This document shows, piece after piece, positions 42,126 through 51,530 of a stretch of 64,000 bases of DNA. The stretch lies in the NCBI GenBank assembly GCA_028871475.1, contig JAGWMZ010000018.1, positions 1 to 64,000 of the forward strand. The letters are read 5' to 3'. How positions within the stretch are numbered: the stretch's first letter is position 1; every line of letters begins with the position of its first letter. The notes under the pieces are model-generated. The model searched no databases. It worked only from the letters and a program-made list of their open reading frames with translations, and was not told the origin of the DNA. The position numbers and the translations under genes are program-made. This DNA is from Sphingomonadales bacterium. GTDB lineage: Bacteria > Pseudomonadota > Alphaproteobacteria > Sphingomonadales > Sphingomonadaceae.

Positions 42126-43781
42126 ATGACCATCAATCGCCGCACCTTGTTTCAGGGCGCGCTGGCCGGGGCAGCGGCCCCCGTGCTGGCCCCCATCGCC
42201 CTGACAGGCTCGCCCGCGCAAGCCGCCGCGCCCCGGCCCATGTCCGCGCCGCAATGGGGCGTGGGCGCCGATGGCCAGCGCAAGGCTGATCTGGGCAATG
42301 GCTTTTATCGTAATCCCATCGTGTCGGGTGATCATCCCGATCCCACGATCCTGAAGGATGGCGATGTCTATTACATGACCTTCTCGTCCTTCGATTCCTA
42401 TCCGGCGCTGGTGATCTGGCGCTCGACCGATCTGGTCAACTGGGCGCCGGTCGGCCCGGCATTGCGTCGTAATCTCGGCACGATCTGGGCGGTGGATCTG
42501 GTTCGGCATAATGACCGTTATTTCATCTATATCCCCGCCGACCCGACGGGGCAGGGCTGGTCGATCTTCGTGATCTGGGCCGATGACATCGCCGGTCCGT
42601 GGAGCGAGCCGGTCGATCTCAGGATCAGCGGCTGTATCGACCCGGGCCATGTGGTGGGCGAGGATGGCAAGCGCTATCTCTTCACCAATGGCATCCGCAT
42701 GGTCCCCTTGACCGACGACGGGCTGGCCACGGCCGGGCCGTTGGTCAAGGCCTATGACCCATGGCGCTATCCCGATGACTGGGTGGTCGAGAATTTCGCG
42801 CCGGAAGGGCCCAAATTGCTGCGACGAGGCGATTATTTCTACCTTGTCACCGCGATTGGCGGCACCGCCGGCCCGGTGACCGGGCATATGGTGATTGCCG
42901 CGCGCTCGACATCGATCCACGGGCCATGGGAACATTGCCCGCACAATCCGCTGGTGCGCACCACCAGCACGGCCGAGCCATGGTGGTCGCGCGGCCATGC
43001 CACGCTGGTCGAGGGGCCGGCGGGGGACTGGTGGATGGTCTATCACGGCTATGAGAACGCCATGCGCACGCTGGGCCGCCAGACGCTGCTCGAGCCGATG
43101 GAATGGACCGATGATGGCTGGTTCCGCGCGAAAGGCGGCGATCTGTCACAGCCCCTGCGCAAGCCTGCGGGCGGGCGGCCAAGCGCCTCGGCCCCGGGCT
43201 TATCGGATGATTTCACCAGCGATCGCATGGGCGTGCAGTGGAGCTTTCATGCCCCCCGGCGCGATGAGGCGAAAAGGGCGGCCTATCGGCCCGGCGGGCT
43301 GGTGATTGCCGCCAGCGGCGCATCGCCGATGGAATCCTCGCCGCTCACCTGTCTGGTGGGGGATCGCGCCTATGAGGCCGAGATTTCGATCGATCTGACC
43401 GGCCAGGCCGAGGCGGGCCTGCTTTTGTTTTACAATCACAAGGGTTTCGTCGGCCTGGGCTTTACGCCCGAAAAACTGCGGATCTACGAATATGCGCAGG
43501 AACTGCCCTGGGCGGCGGTGACGCATCAGGCCCGCAGCCTGCGCCTGCGGGTGACCAATGACGAGAATGTGGTGACTTGGCACTATTCCCATGACGAGGG
43601 GCGCACATGGCAGCGCCACGGTACGCGGATGGAAGTGTCCGGCATCCATCACAATGTGTTCGGCGGTTTTCTCAGCCTGCGTCTCGGCCTCTATGTTGCG
43701 GGCGAGGGCGAGGCGAAGCTGCGCGATTTCCGCTATCGCGCGCTTACCACGCGCCCGCCTTTATCCGGCGCCGGTTCCTGA
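42126..43781 (+). CDS. GH43 beta-xylosidase/alpha-L-arabinofuranosidase with C-terminal beta-sandwich, Tat-exported
   Basis: 551 residues. MTINRRTLFQGALAGAAAP is a twin-arginine signal. The five-bladed propeller supplies the base Asp (GDHPDPTILKDGD), the pKa-modulating Asp (ISGCIDPGHV) and the acid Glu (NFAPEGPKLL). Residues from about 370 form a concanavalin-like beta-sandwich domain, as in GH43 members with a C-terminal accessory domain. The ATG has GAGG eight bases upstream and is ten bases after the GH39 stop. It likely removes arabinose or xylose side units; which one cannot be told from the sequence. Confidence 0.9.
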   Translation: MTINRRTLFQGALAGAAAPVLAPIALTGSPAQAAAPRPMSAPQWGVGADGQRKADLGNGFYRNPIVSGDHPDPTILKDGDVYYMTFSSFDSYPALVIWRSTDLVNWAPVGPALRRNLGTIWAVDLVRHNDRYFIYIPADPTGQGWSIFVIWADDIAGPWSEPVDLRISGCIDPGHVVGEDGKRYLFTNGIRMVPLTDDGLATAGPLVKAYDPWRYPDDWVVENFAPEGPKLLRRGDYFYLVTAIGGTAGPVTGHMVIAARSTSIHGPWEHCPHNPLVRTTSTAEPWWSRGHATLVEGPAGDWWMVYHGYENAMRTLGRQTLLEPMEWTDDGWFRAKGGDLSQPLRKPAGGRPSASAPGLSDDFTSDRMGVQWSFHAPRRDEAKRAAYRPGGLVIAASGASPMESSPLTCLVGDRAYEAEISIDLTGQAEAGLLLFYNHKGFVGLGFTPEKLRIYEYAQELPWAAVTHQARSLRLRVTNDENVVTWHYSHDEGRTWQRHGTRMEVSGIHHNVFGGFLSLRLGLYVAGEGEAKLRDFRYRALTTRPPLSGAGS

Positions 43782-43862
43782 TGCGGCCGTTGCCGCTTTG
43801 TGGCTGATCTGCCGTCCACGCACTGTGCCCAAGCCTGTTTTGCCTATCCGGGAATAATGACG

Positions 43863-46223
43863 ATGAACCTCACTCGACGTGACACGATGGCAGGTCTGGC
43901 GGCGGGCGGCGCGACGCTGGCGATGAATGTGCCCGCCAGGGCCGCGACCGGGACACCGGCCGCGAGGCAGGCCAGCGGCAACCGTCACCTGCTGTGGTAT
44001 CGCCAGCCCGCCAAAGTGTGGACCGAGGCGCTGCCCATCGGCAATGGCATCTGCGGGGCGATGGTCTTTGGCGGCACGGCGCAGGAGCGGCTGCAGCTCA
44101 ACGAGGGTACGCTCTGGGCGGGCGGCCCTTGCGATCCGGTGAACCCCCGCGCGCGCGATGCCATTCCCAAAGTGCGCGAACTGGTCTTTGCCGGGCGCAT
44201 CGCCGAGGCCGAGGCGATCATCAACGAGGCGATCATCGCCCACCCGCGCGACCAGATGCCCTATCAGCCGCTGGCCGATCTGCTGCTCGATTTCCCTGGC
44301 CTGGGCACAGTGAGCGAGTATCACCGCGAACTCGACATCGACACGGCAATGGCCACCACGCGCTTTACCGCAGGCAGGGCAAGTCATGTCCGGCAGGTGA
44401 TCGCCTCGCAGGGCGACCGGGTGATCGCGCTCAAACTGTCGGTGACGGGGCCGGGCGGTCTCGATGTCGATCTTGCCCTGACCTCGCTGCAGCAGGGCGT
44501 CGTCACCCGCGCGCAGGGCAGCACTGGCCTGCTGTTGACCGGGCACAATGGCGCGGTGGAGGGCGTGGCGGGCGCGCTGCGCATTGCCGCGCGGCTGTCG
44601 GTGACCACGCAGGGCGGGCATGTCACGCCCACCGCGCAGGGCAAGCTGCAGATCCGCGGCGCGCGTTCGGCCACGATCCTCATCTCGATGGCGACCAGCT
44701 ATCGCAATTTCGCCGATGTCTCGGGCGACCCGCTGGCCGTCACCGCCGGCATCATCGCGCGCGCCGCGCCACGCGGTTTTGCCCGCATCGCCTGGGATGC
44801 CAGCGCCCGTCATCAGCGCCTGTTCCGTCGCATGGACGTCGACCTTGGTACCTCGGCCAACGCGCAACTGCCTACCGACGAGCGCATCAAGGCCGCACCG
44901 GCGGGCAATGATCCGGGGCTGGCGGCGCTCTATTTCCAATATGCGCGCTATCTGCTGATTTCCTGTTCGCAGCCGGGCGGGCAGGCGGCCACCCTGCAGG
45001 GCCTGTGGAACGACAGCGTCGATCCGCCATGGGGATCGAAATACACCATCAACATCAACACCGAGATGAATTACTGGCCCGCCCATTCGACCAATCTGGC
45101 CGAATGCGTGGCGCCGCTGGTGCAGATGCTGCGCGAAATGGCCATCACCGGCGCGCGCACCGCCCGGGAAATGTATGGCGCGCGGGGCTGGGTGTGCCAC
45201 CACAACACCGATCTGTGGCGCGAGACGGCGCCGATCGACGGTGCGTCCTGGGGCATGTGGCCCACGGGCGGTGCCTGGCTGTGCACCCATCTGTGGGAGC
45301 ATTACGACTATACCCGCAACATGGCCTTCCTGCGTTCGGTCTATCCGGTGATGGCAGGGTCTGCGCGCTTCTTCCTTGATACGCTGCAAACCGACCCCAA
45401 CACTGGCGCGCTGGTCACCAATCCTTCGCTCAGCCCGGAAAACCAGCATGGCCATGGCGGGGCGGTCTGTGCCGGCCCCACGATGGATATGGCGATCCTG
45501 CGCGACCTGTTCGACCAGACCAGCGCGGCGGCTCGACTGCTTGGGCAGGACGCGGGTTTTGTCGCGGAAATGCAAGCCGCCCGCCAGCGTCTGGCGCCCT
45601 ACAAGATCGGCCATCTCGGCCAGTTGCAGGAATGGCAGCAGGACTGGGACGCCGACGCCCCCGAGCAGCAGCATCGCCATGTCTCACATCTGTATGGCCT
45701 CTATCCCTCGCATCAGATCAGTCCCGATGCGACACCCGATCTGGCGGCTGCGGCCCGGCGCACGTTGGAAATTCGCGGCGACAAGGCGACAGGCTGGGCG
45801 ACGGCCTGGCGCATCAACCTTTGGGCCCGTCTGCGCCAGGGCGATCATGCCCACAGCATCCTGCATTTCCTGCTGGGGCCCGAGCGCACCTATCCCAACA
45901 TGTTCGATGCCCATCCCCCCTTCCAGATCGACGGCAATTTCGGCGGCACGGCGGGCATGGTGGAAATGGTGCTGCACAGCCATGACGATGTGATCGAATT
46001 GTTGCCCGCGCTGCCCGCCGCCTGGCCCGATGGCCACATGACGGGGCTGCGCGCGCGCGGGGCCTGCGGCGTGGATATAGCGTGGCGCGGCGGCCATCTG
46101 GCCTCGGTGACGCTGCATCCCGAAATGACTGGGGACCGCATGCTGCGCTGGGGGGCGCGCAGCCGCCAGCTTCGTCTGCGCGCCGGTGTGCCGGTGACAT
46201 TGGGGGGTGGCGATTTTGCCTGA
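43863..46223 (+). CDS. GH95 alpha-L-fucosidase (or alpha-L-galactosidase), Tat-exported
   Basis: 786 residues. The twin-arginine signal is MNLTRRDTMAGLAAGGATLA. The N-terminal domain includes WTEALPIGNGICGAMVFGGTAQERLQLNEGTLWAGGP, diagnostic of GH95. The catalytic (alpha/alpha)6 barrel carries WNDSVDPPWGSKYTININTEMNYWPA and the C-terminal FQIDGNFGGTAGMVEM. The start is ATG 43863 (GGGA nine bases upstream) rather than 43857. In xyloglucan loci this family removes terminal alpha-1,2-fucose from galactosyl side chains, which matches the GH35 further on. It is the last gene of the five-glycosidase run. Confidence 0.92.
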   Translation: MNLTRRDTMAGLAAGGATLAMNVPARAATGTPAARQASGNRHLLWYRQPAKVWTEALPIGNGICGAMVFGGTAQERLQLNEGTLWAGGPCDPVNPRARDAIPKVRELVFAGRIAEAEAIINEAIIAHPRDQMPYQPLADLLLDFPGLGTVSEYHRELDIDTAMATTRFTAGRASHVRQVIASQGDRVIALKLSVTGPGGLDVDLALTSLQQGVVTRAQGSTGLLLTGHNGAVEGVAGALRIAARLSVTTQGGHVTPTAQGKLQIRGARSATILISMATSYRNFADVSGDPLAVTAGIIARAAPRGFARIAWDASARHQRLFRRMDVDLGTSANAQLPTDERIKAAPAGNDPGLAALYFQYARYLLISCSQPGGQAATLQGLWNDSVDPPWGSKYTININTEMNYWPAHSTNLAECVAPLVQMLREMAITGARTAREMYGARGWVCHHNTDLWRETAPIDGASWGMWPTGGAWLCTHLWEHYDYTRNMAFLRSVYPVMAGSARFFLDTLQTDPNTGALVTNPSLSPENQHGHGGAVCAGPTMDMAILRDLFDQTSAAARLLGQDAGFVAEMQAARQRLAPYKIGHLGQLQEWQQDWDADAPEQQHRHVSHLYGLYPSHQISPDATPDLAAAARRTLEIRGDKATGWATAWRINLWARLRQGDHAHSILHFLLGPERTYPNMFDAHPPFQIDGNFGGTAGMVEMVLHSHDDVIELLPALPAAWPDGHMTGLRARGACGVDIAWRGGHLASVTLHPEMTGDRMLRWGARSRQLRLRAGVPVTLGGGDFA

Positions 46224-46239
46224 TCGCGGGGCCGGGAGG

Positions 46240-46255
46240 GGGGCGATGTCGCCCC
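46240..46255. terminator. Hairpin between convergent GH95 and esterase genes
   Basis: GGGGCGA-TG-TCGCCCC is a perfect 7-base-pair stem in the 52-base space between converging stops. No T-run follows on either strand, so it may stabilise transcript ends or act with Rho. Confidence 0.4.
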
Positions 46256-46275
46256 GCCGCCCGGCTGAGGCGGCG

Positions 46276-47271
46276 TCAGGCCCGATAGAGCTCGTGGCGG
46301 CGCCCATAGGCATAGAACAGATCCGCCCAGGCCGAGGCGGGGGTCGTTTTGGGCAGGCGAACGCCAAATCCATGGCCACCCTTGTCAAAACCATGGAATT
46401 CGCAAGGGCGCGCCTTGGCCAGCAGCGCGCCATACATCGCCATGCTGTTGGCAATCGGCACCAGCCCATCGTCGCTCGATGCGGTCAGGAAGACGGGCGG
46501 CGTGCTCTCACTCACCAGGTTCTCCACCGATCCCGCGCGCCGTTCAGCCTCGCTTGCACCGGCGCCCAGCAGCGCATCGCGCGAGCCGGCATGGACGAAG
46601 GGTTGGGCCAGCGTCACCACCGGATAGATCATGCCGACCAGATCGGGCCGGGCAGAAAGGTGGTCGGCCGCGTCCACTGGCGTATAGGTTGCCTCGCCAA
46701 AACGCGTGGCGATGCTGCCCGCCAGATGGCCGCCGGCCGAAAAGCCCAGCACGGCAACACGCGCCGGGTCGATGCCGAATTCACCCGCGCGCGACCGGAT
46801 GAGGCGCATGGCGCGCTGGGCATCCTGCAGGGGCACGACTTGCCGGTTGGCCCAGCCTTCGCCGGGCAGGCGGTAATAGAGGATGAAGCAGGTAACGCCG
46901 CGCTCAGTCAGCCAGCGGGCCTGCTCCTCGCCCTCATTGTCGATGGACAGGAAGCCATAGCCGCCGCCTGGAATGATCAGCACAGCCGAGCCATCCTGAA
47001 AGGCGGGGCGGCGCACCTCGATGGTGGGGTGGGCAATACCGGTCAGCCAGCGGTCGTCAAAGCCCGCGTCGCTCGAGCGCTGTTCATAGGCCGGTTTCGG
47101 CAGTTTGGCAGGGGCGCCGGGGGCCTCGCCGGGCCACAGGGGGATCGAGGGGCCGTGGTGGGTGATGGAGCGGGTACCGGCACGCGCTTGCGGCGCGATC
47201 GTCGAGGCGGCCACACCTGCCAGCGTCATCCCGCCCAGCAGTGTGCGGCGTGAGGTCAATACCGTGTTCAT
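46276..47271 (-). CDS. Alpha/beta hydrolase, carbohydrate acetylesterase-like, Tat-exported
   Basis: 331 residues. LTSRRTLLGGMTLAGVAASTIAPQARA is a twin-arginine signal. IPGGGYGFLSIDNEGE is the oxyanion segment, VLGFSAGGHLAGSIA the nucleophile elbow, FLTASSDDGLVPI the acid and GGHGFGV the histidine. This pattern is common to acetyl-xylan-esterase-like enzymes in hemicellulose loci. ATG 47269-47271 is preferred to the longer frame from 47325. It is divergent from the GH74 gene. Its likely job is removing O-acetyl groups from galactose or other side-chain sugars so that GH35 and GH95 can act. Confidence 0.85.
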   Translation of the reverse strand: MNTVLTSRRTLLGGMTLAGVAASTIAPQARAGTRSITHHGPSIPLWPGEAPGAPAKLPKPAYEQRSSDAGFDDRWLTGIAHPTIEVRRPAFQDGSAVLIIPGGGYGFLSIDNEGEEQARWLTERGVTCFILYYRLPGEGWANRQVVPLQDAQRAMRLIRSRAGEFGIDPARVAVLGFSAGGHLAGSIATRFGEATYTPVDAADHLSARPDLVGMIYPVVTLAQPFVHAGSRDALLGAGASEAERRAGSVENLVSESTPPVFLTASSDDGLVPIANSMAMYGALLAKARPCEFHGFDKGGHGFGVRLPKTTPASAWADLFYAYGRRHELYRA

Positions 47272-47393
47272 GCGTCCTTCTCTCCAGAGCCTGCCTCTGG
47301 CCTTGTTGTCGTCCAATCTCTGCACCCATGCGAGCGATCATGTTTTCCCTTTCACCGAAAAGGTTTCTGATCGCATTCTCTTTGCATCACGCC

Positions 47394-47410
47394 ATGGTAG
47401 CGCTATTCAT
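47394..47410. promoter_or_regulatory. Xylose-box-like operator upstream of GH74
   Basis: ATGGTAGCGCTATTCAT contains the perfect 8-base palindrome TAGCGCTA inside an imperfect 17-base dyad. It resembles the LacI-family XylR operator of the Caulobacter xylose regulon, which I recall as TGTTAGCGCTACCA. It lies 40 bases upstream of the GH74 start, between that gene and the divergent esterase. Confidence 0.45.
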
Positions 47411-47449
47411 CGCACCGATCTTCAAAAAACGAAAGATGGGAGGTGGGGG

Positions 47450-49726
47450 GTGACGATGGCACGGGCAGGACGCGCGCGCCCTTTCGCGCAGAGCATGACG
47501 GCGGGGCTTGCGACTTGCGTTGCGGCCATGGTTGCCTGTGCTGTTGCATCTCCTGCCGTAAGAGCAGCGCCATCCTTGCCCACGGTTGCCTATGACTGGT
47601 CCAATGTCCGCGTCGGCGGGGGCGGTTTTGCGCCCGGCATCATCTTCAGCACGGTGGAGCCGGGCCTTGCCTATCTGCGCAGCGACATGGGCGGCGCCTA
47701 TCGCTGGGACGCCCGGTCCGCACGCTGGCTTCCCCTGCAGGATGGCGTGGCGCAGGCCAGCTATATGGGGGTCGAGAGTCTGGCAGTCGATCCGGTCGAT
47801 GCCGGCACGGTCTATCTGGCCGCGGGGATGGCGGCGAGCATGCCAGCCGCGATGTTCCGTTCCACCGATTATGGCGCGCATTGGCAGGTGACCCCCGTGC
47901 CCTTCGCGATGGGCGGCAATGAGGATGGTCGCGGGCTGGGCGAGCGTCTGGCGATCGACCCCTTCGACCATGCGCGGCTGCTGTTCGGCTCGCGCCATCA
48001 GGGTCTGTGGCAAAGCCGGGACGCGGGGGCGCATTGGCAACAGGTGGTCAGCTTTCCGCTGGCCGGGCTGGGCCTGCCAAAGCGCCGCCGGGGAACACAT
48101 GGCGGCTTGTCCTTTGTGGTTTTCGACCCCGCGCGCAAGGGCCGTATCTTCGTGGGCAGTGCCGATCCGGGCGCGCAGCATCTGTTCCTCTCCGAGGATG
48201 GGGGGGCGAGCTGGCGCGCCGTTGCAGGCGGCCCGCCATCGGACCTGCTGGCCGCCAAGGCGGTGTTGGGGCGAGATGGCAAGCTCACACTCACGCTCAA
48301 TGACGGGATCGGGCCCAATGGCATCACGCGCGGCGCGGTCTGGCAGCTGGACACGATGACCATGGCGTGGCGCGAGGTGACCCCCTTGCGCGGGCTCGCA
48401 GCGCCGCGTAGCGGCTATATGGGCGTTGCCGTTTCGGCAGCGGACCCGAACATGCTGGCGGTCAGCACGGTCGATCGCGGCGATCCGGTCGATACCGTCT
48501 GGCTGAGCCGCGATGGCGGCACCCATTGGGACGAGCTGTGGCGCCGCTCGACGCGCGACGTCTCCTCCTCGCCCTTCCTCGATTTCAATGGCCATGCCAA
48601 TTTCGGGCACTGGATCGCGGGTCTGGCGATCGACCCATTCGATCCGGGCCATGCCGCCTATGTCACGGGCGCCACGGTCTATGGCACGCAGGCGTTCGAC
48701 AAGCCGGGCACGATGCCGTGGCGGCCCTGGACGCAGGGCATCGAGCAAACCGCCGTCATCACCCTTGTCAGCCCGACCGGCGGTGCGCATCTGATCTCCG
48801 GCTTTGGCGATATTGGCGGCTTTCGGCATGATGATCTGGCGGTGTCGCCGCCGCGCATGCATCTTCAGCCTTTTCTCACCAACACCAACACGCTGGATTA
48901 TGCCGGGCGCGTGCCCATGATCATGGTGCGCAGCGGCAACACCCACATGCGCAAGGTACCCGATACGTCGCTGGCATGGTCGGATGATGGCGGGGCATCG
49001 TGGCGGGGGCTGCATTTGCCGCCCTGCATGCCCCATGGTGACGGCTCACCCTGCCCGGAGGAAACCGGCGATGCGGCGATCACCGTTTCGGCCGATGGTG
49101 CGGTGTTTCTGGTTGAAACCGATGCGCCGCTGCTCTCGCGCGATCATGGTCTTCGTTGGCAGCGCGTTTCGGGGCTGCCGGCGCGCACGCGGGTGACGGC
49201 GGACAAGGTTGACGCGCGCCGCTTCTATGCGCTGGATTTCGCCAAGGGCCATGTTCTGCGCAGCGAGGATGGCGGCGCCCGTTTCCACCCCGTGGCGGGC
49301 AGGGGGCTGCCGGCGGATCTTTCCGCTGCCCATTCGCTGAACCGCGAAGACCCCGCGCCGCTGCTGGCCGAAACCGAGCGGGCCGGAGGGCTATGGCTTT
49401 CACTGGGCGGGGCGTTGTGGCACTCGGCGGATGGCGGCGCCAGTTGGCAGCGACGCGCGGCGGCACTTCATGTCGAGCGTTTTGGCCTGGGTAAGGGGCA
49501 GGCCGTGGGCCGACCGGCGCTCTATGCGCTTGGTACGGTGAAGGGTGTGCGCGGCCTGTGGCGTTCGCTCGATGGCGGCGGCGCATGGCAACGCATCAAC
49601 GACAATGCTCACCAGTGGGGCCTGCGGATCCGCATGGTTTCGGGCGATCCGCGGCTGTTCGGGCGGGTCTATGTGGCAACGGACGGGCGCGGGCTGATCT
49701 TTGGCGATCTTGTTAGGGGGAAATGA
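47450..49726 (+). CDS. GH74 endo-xyloglucanase
   Basis: About 758 residues. A signal peptide (MTAGLATCVAAMVACAVASPAVRA) is followed by two seven-bladed propellers. The start of the mature enzyme, YDWSNVRVGGGGFAPGIIF, and RSDMGGAYRWD with the catalytic-base Asp are hallmarks of GH74. Repeated Asp-box-like motifs (SRDAGAHWQQV, SEDGGASWRAV, SDDGGASWRGL) mark the blades. GTG 47450 lies six bases from GGGAGG; ATG 47456 is the alternative. The frame extending to 47105 overlaps the esterase and is rejected. It cuts the xyloglucan backbone and is the defining enzyme of the locus. Confidence 0.92.
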   Translation: MTMARAGRARPFAQSMTAGLATCVAAMVACAVASPAVRAAPSLPTVAYDWSNVRVGGGGFAPGIIFSTVEPGLAYLRSDMGGAYRWDARSARWLPLQDGVAQASYMGVESLAVDPVDAGTVYLAAGMAASMPAAMFRSTDYGAHWQVTPVPFAMGGNEDGRGLGERLAIDPFDHARLLFGSRHQGLWQSRDAGAHWQQVVSFPLAGLGLPKRRRGTHGGLSFVVFDPARKGRIFVGSADPGAQHLFLSEDGGASWRAVAGGPPSDLLAAKAVLGRDGKLTLTLNDGIGPNGITRGAVWQLDTMTMAWREVTPLRGLAAPRSGYMGVAVSAADPNMLAVSTVDRGDPVDTVWLSRDGGTHWDELWRRSTRDVSSSPFLDFNGHANFGHWIAGLAIDPFDPGHAAYVTGATVYGTQAFDKPGTMPWRPWTQGIEQTAVITLVSPTGGAHLISGFGDIGGFRHDDLAVSPPRMHLQPFLTNTNTLDYAGRVPMIMVRSGNTHMRKVPDTSLAWSDDGGASWRGLHLPPCMPHGDGSPCPEETGDAAITVSADGAVFLVETDAPLLSRDHGLRWQRVSGLPARTRVTADKVDARRFYALDFAKGHVLRSEDGGARFHPVAGRGLPADLSAAHSLNREDPAPLLAETERAGGLWLSLGGALWHSADGGASWQRRAAALHVERFGLGKGQAVGRPALYALGTVKGVRGLWRSLDGGGAWQRINDNAHQWGLRIRMVSGDPRLFGRVYVATDGRGLIFGDLVRGK

Positions 49727-51390
49727 TGACAACGTTGACGAAGCTGAAGTCGCTGGCGCTGGCCGGTGTGCTGACCGGAGCGATGCTGGCCCAGACGGGC
49801 ATTGCGCAGTCCGTGAGCGCGCAGAACGCCACCCCCATGCCCCGGCTGGAAAGCCGCGAGGGGCATCATGCGCTGATCGTCGATGGCGCGCCTTTCGTGA
49901 TGCTGGGCGGGCAGGTCAACAATTCGAGCAATTACGCCGAGCCGCTCAAAACCGCCTGGCCGGTGCTCGATGCCATCCACGCCAACACCGTTGAGGTGCC
50001 CATCGCCTGGGAACAGGTGGAGCCGGTGGAGGGCAGGTTCGATCTCTCTTTCCTGCAGGATCTGCTCGATCAGGCCCGCGCGCATGACAAGCGCGTGGTG
50101 CTGCTGTGGTTCGGCACATGGAAAAACACCAGCCCCTCCTATGCCCCGGCATGGGTGAAGCTGGATAATGCCCGCTTCCTCCGGATGAAGGACCCACAGG
50201 GCAAGGATCATGGCGTGCTGACCCCTCTGTCATCCGCCACGCTGGCGGCTGACAGCCGCGCCTTTGTAAAAGTGATGGAATATCTGCGCGACCATGACCG
50301 GCAGAACACGGTGATCATGGTTCAGCCCGAGAACGAGACCGGCTCCTACCGCGTGCCGCGCGATTTCTCGGCGGAGGGCAATCGGCTGTTTGCGCAGCCC
50401 ATCCCGGTGGCATTGGCGAGCAAGACGGGCAAGTCCGGCACATGGACCCAGGCCTTTGGAGCGCAGGCGCCGCGCGCCTTCAACACCTGGTATGTCGCGA
50501 GCTATGTCAACGCCGTGGCGCAGGCAGGCAAGGCGGTAAAGCCACTGCCGATGTATGTGAATGCCGCACTGGCGGGGCCGTCCAACGTGCCCGACCCGAC
50601 CGGCGTGGCCAGTGGCGGACCGCAGTGGGATGTGCTCGACATCTGGAAGGCGGCGGCCCCCTCCATCGACCTTGCCGCGCCCGACATTTATGATCGCGCC
50701 AGCGCCAATGTGATCCAGTATCTCGACAAATATAACCGGCCCGACAATGCGCTGATGGTGCCCGAGATCGGCAATGCGAAGGATTTCGCGCGCTTTTTCT
50801 GGCCGACCATCGGACGGGGCGGCATCGGCTTTTCGCCCTTTGGCATGGATGCCAGCGGCTATTTCAACTATCCGTTGGGCGCGCGCGGGATCGACCAGAA
50901 GGAGCTGGCCACTTTCGCCCTGCCCTATGCCACGGTGGGCAGCATCATGCGCGACTGGGCGAGGATTGCGGCCACCCACCCCACCTGGGGCGCGGCCAAG
51001 CCCGATGACGGCGCCGATCAATCGGTGACGCTGGGCCAGTGGAGGATCACCGCGAGCTGGGGCCAGTGGCAGTTCGGCATGAAGGACTGGACCTGGATCA
51101 AGGCCGAGCCGGCGCCCTGGGCCAGCGAGCCGGTGGGCGGCATGGCGGTGGCGCAACTCTCCGACCATGAATATCTGGTGATGGGCGACCATGTGCGCGT
51201 CAGTTTTTCGCCAGCGCAGAGCCGCGATGACGGTGTGATCGTCGCAGTGGAGGAAGGCACATTTCGCGATGGCAAATGGGTGACGGCGCGCGTGTGGAAC
51301 GGCGACCAGACCGATTATGGCCTGAATTTCATCGACCACCCGCAGGTGCTCAAGGTCACCACCGGTTTCTATCGCGGCAAACGGCGCTGA
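49723..51390 (+). CDS. GH35 beta-galactosidase with DUF5597-type C-terminal domain
   Basis: 555 residues. A signal peptide (LKSLALAGVLTGAMLAQTGIAQSVSA) precedes the GH35 barrel (PFVMLGGQVNNSSNY, HANTVEVPIAWEQVEPVEGRFD). The acid/base Glu lies in IMVQPENETGSY and the nucleophile Glu in ALMVPEIGNAKDF. The C-terminal part resembles the DUF5597 domain of Cellvibrio Bgl35A, a xyloglucan-specific beta-galactosidase. Its ATG overlaps the GH74 stop by four bases (ATGA); a second ATG follows immediately. It would remove beta-galactose from side chains after fucose and acetyl groups are gone. Confidence 0.92.
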   Translation: MMTTLTKLKSLALAGVLTGAMLAQTGIAQSVSAQNATPMPRLESREGHHALIVDGAPFVMLGGQVNNSSNYAEPLKTAWPVLDAIHANTVEVPIAWEQVEPVEGRFDLSFLQDLLDQARAHDKRVVLLWFGTWKNTSPSYAPAWVKLDNARFLRMKDPQGKDHGVLTPLSSATLAADSRAFVKVMEYLRDHDRQNTVIMVQPENETGSYRVPRDFSAEGNRLFAQPIPVALASKTGKSGTWTQAFGAQAPRAFNTWYVASYVNAVAQAGKAVKPLPMYVNAALAGPSNVPDPTGVASGGPQWDVLDIWKAAAPSIDLAAPDIYDRASANVIQYLDKYNRPDNALMVPEIGNAKDFARFFWPTIGRGGIGFSPFGMDASGYFNYPLGARGIDQKELATFALPYATVGSIMRDWARIAATHPTWGAAKPDDGADQSVTLGQWRITASWGQWQFGMKDWTWIKAEPAPWASEPVGGMAVAQLSDHEYLVMGDHVRVSFSPAQSRDDGVIVAVEEGTFRDGKWVTARVWNGDQTDYGLNFIDHPQVLKVTTGFYRGKRR

Positions 51391-51530
51391 CAGCGGATCA
51401 GGCGGGCACCAGCGATCGAAAGGTTCGTGTTCCCGGCGCTGGATCCGTTGCTTGGCCATCTGCGCAGGAGTGCTTCTTCATCACCGCGTTTCATGCTAAC
51501 ACTTGGCCAGAAACGAGAGGAATCTTGTTG

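Noticed and set aside
47105..47449. N-terminal extension of the GH74 gene to 47105.
   Set aside because: It would overlap the esterase gene and hide the signal peptide. Start codons at 47450/47456 with GGGAGG upstream fit an exported enzyme.
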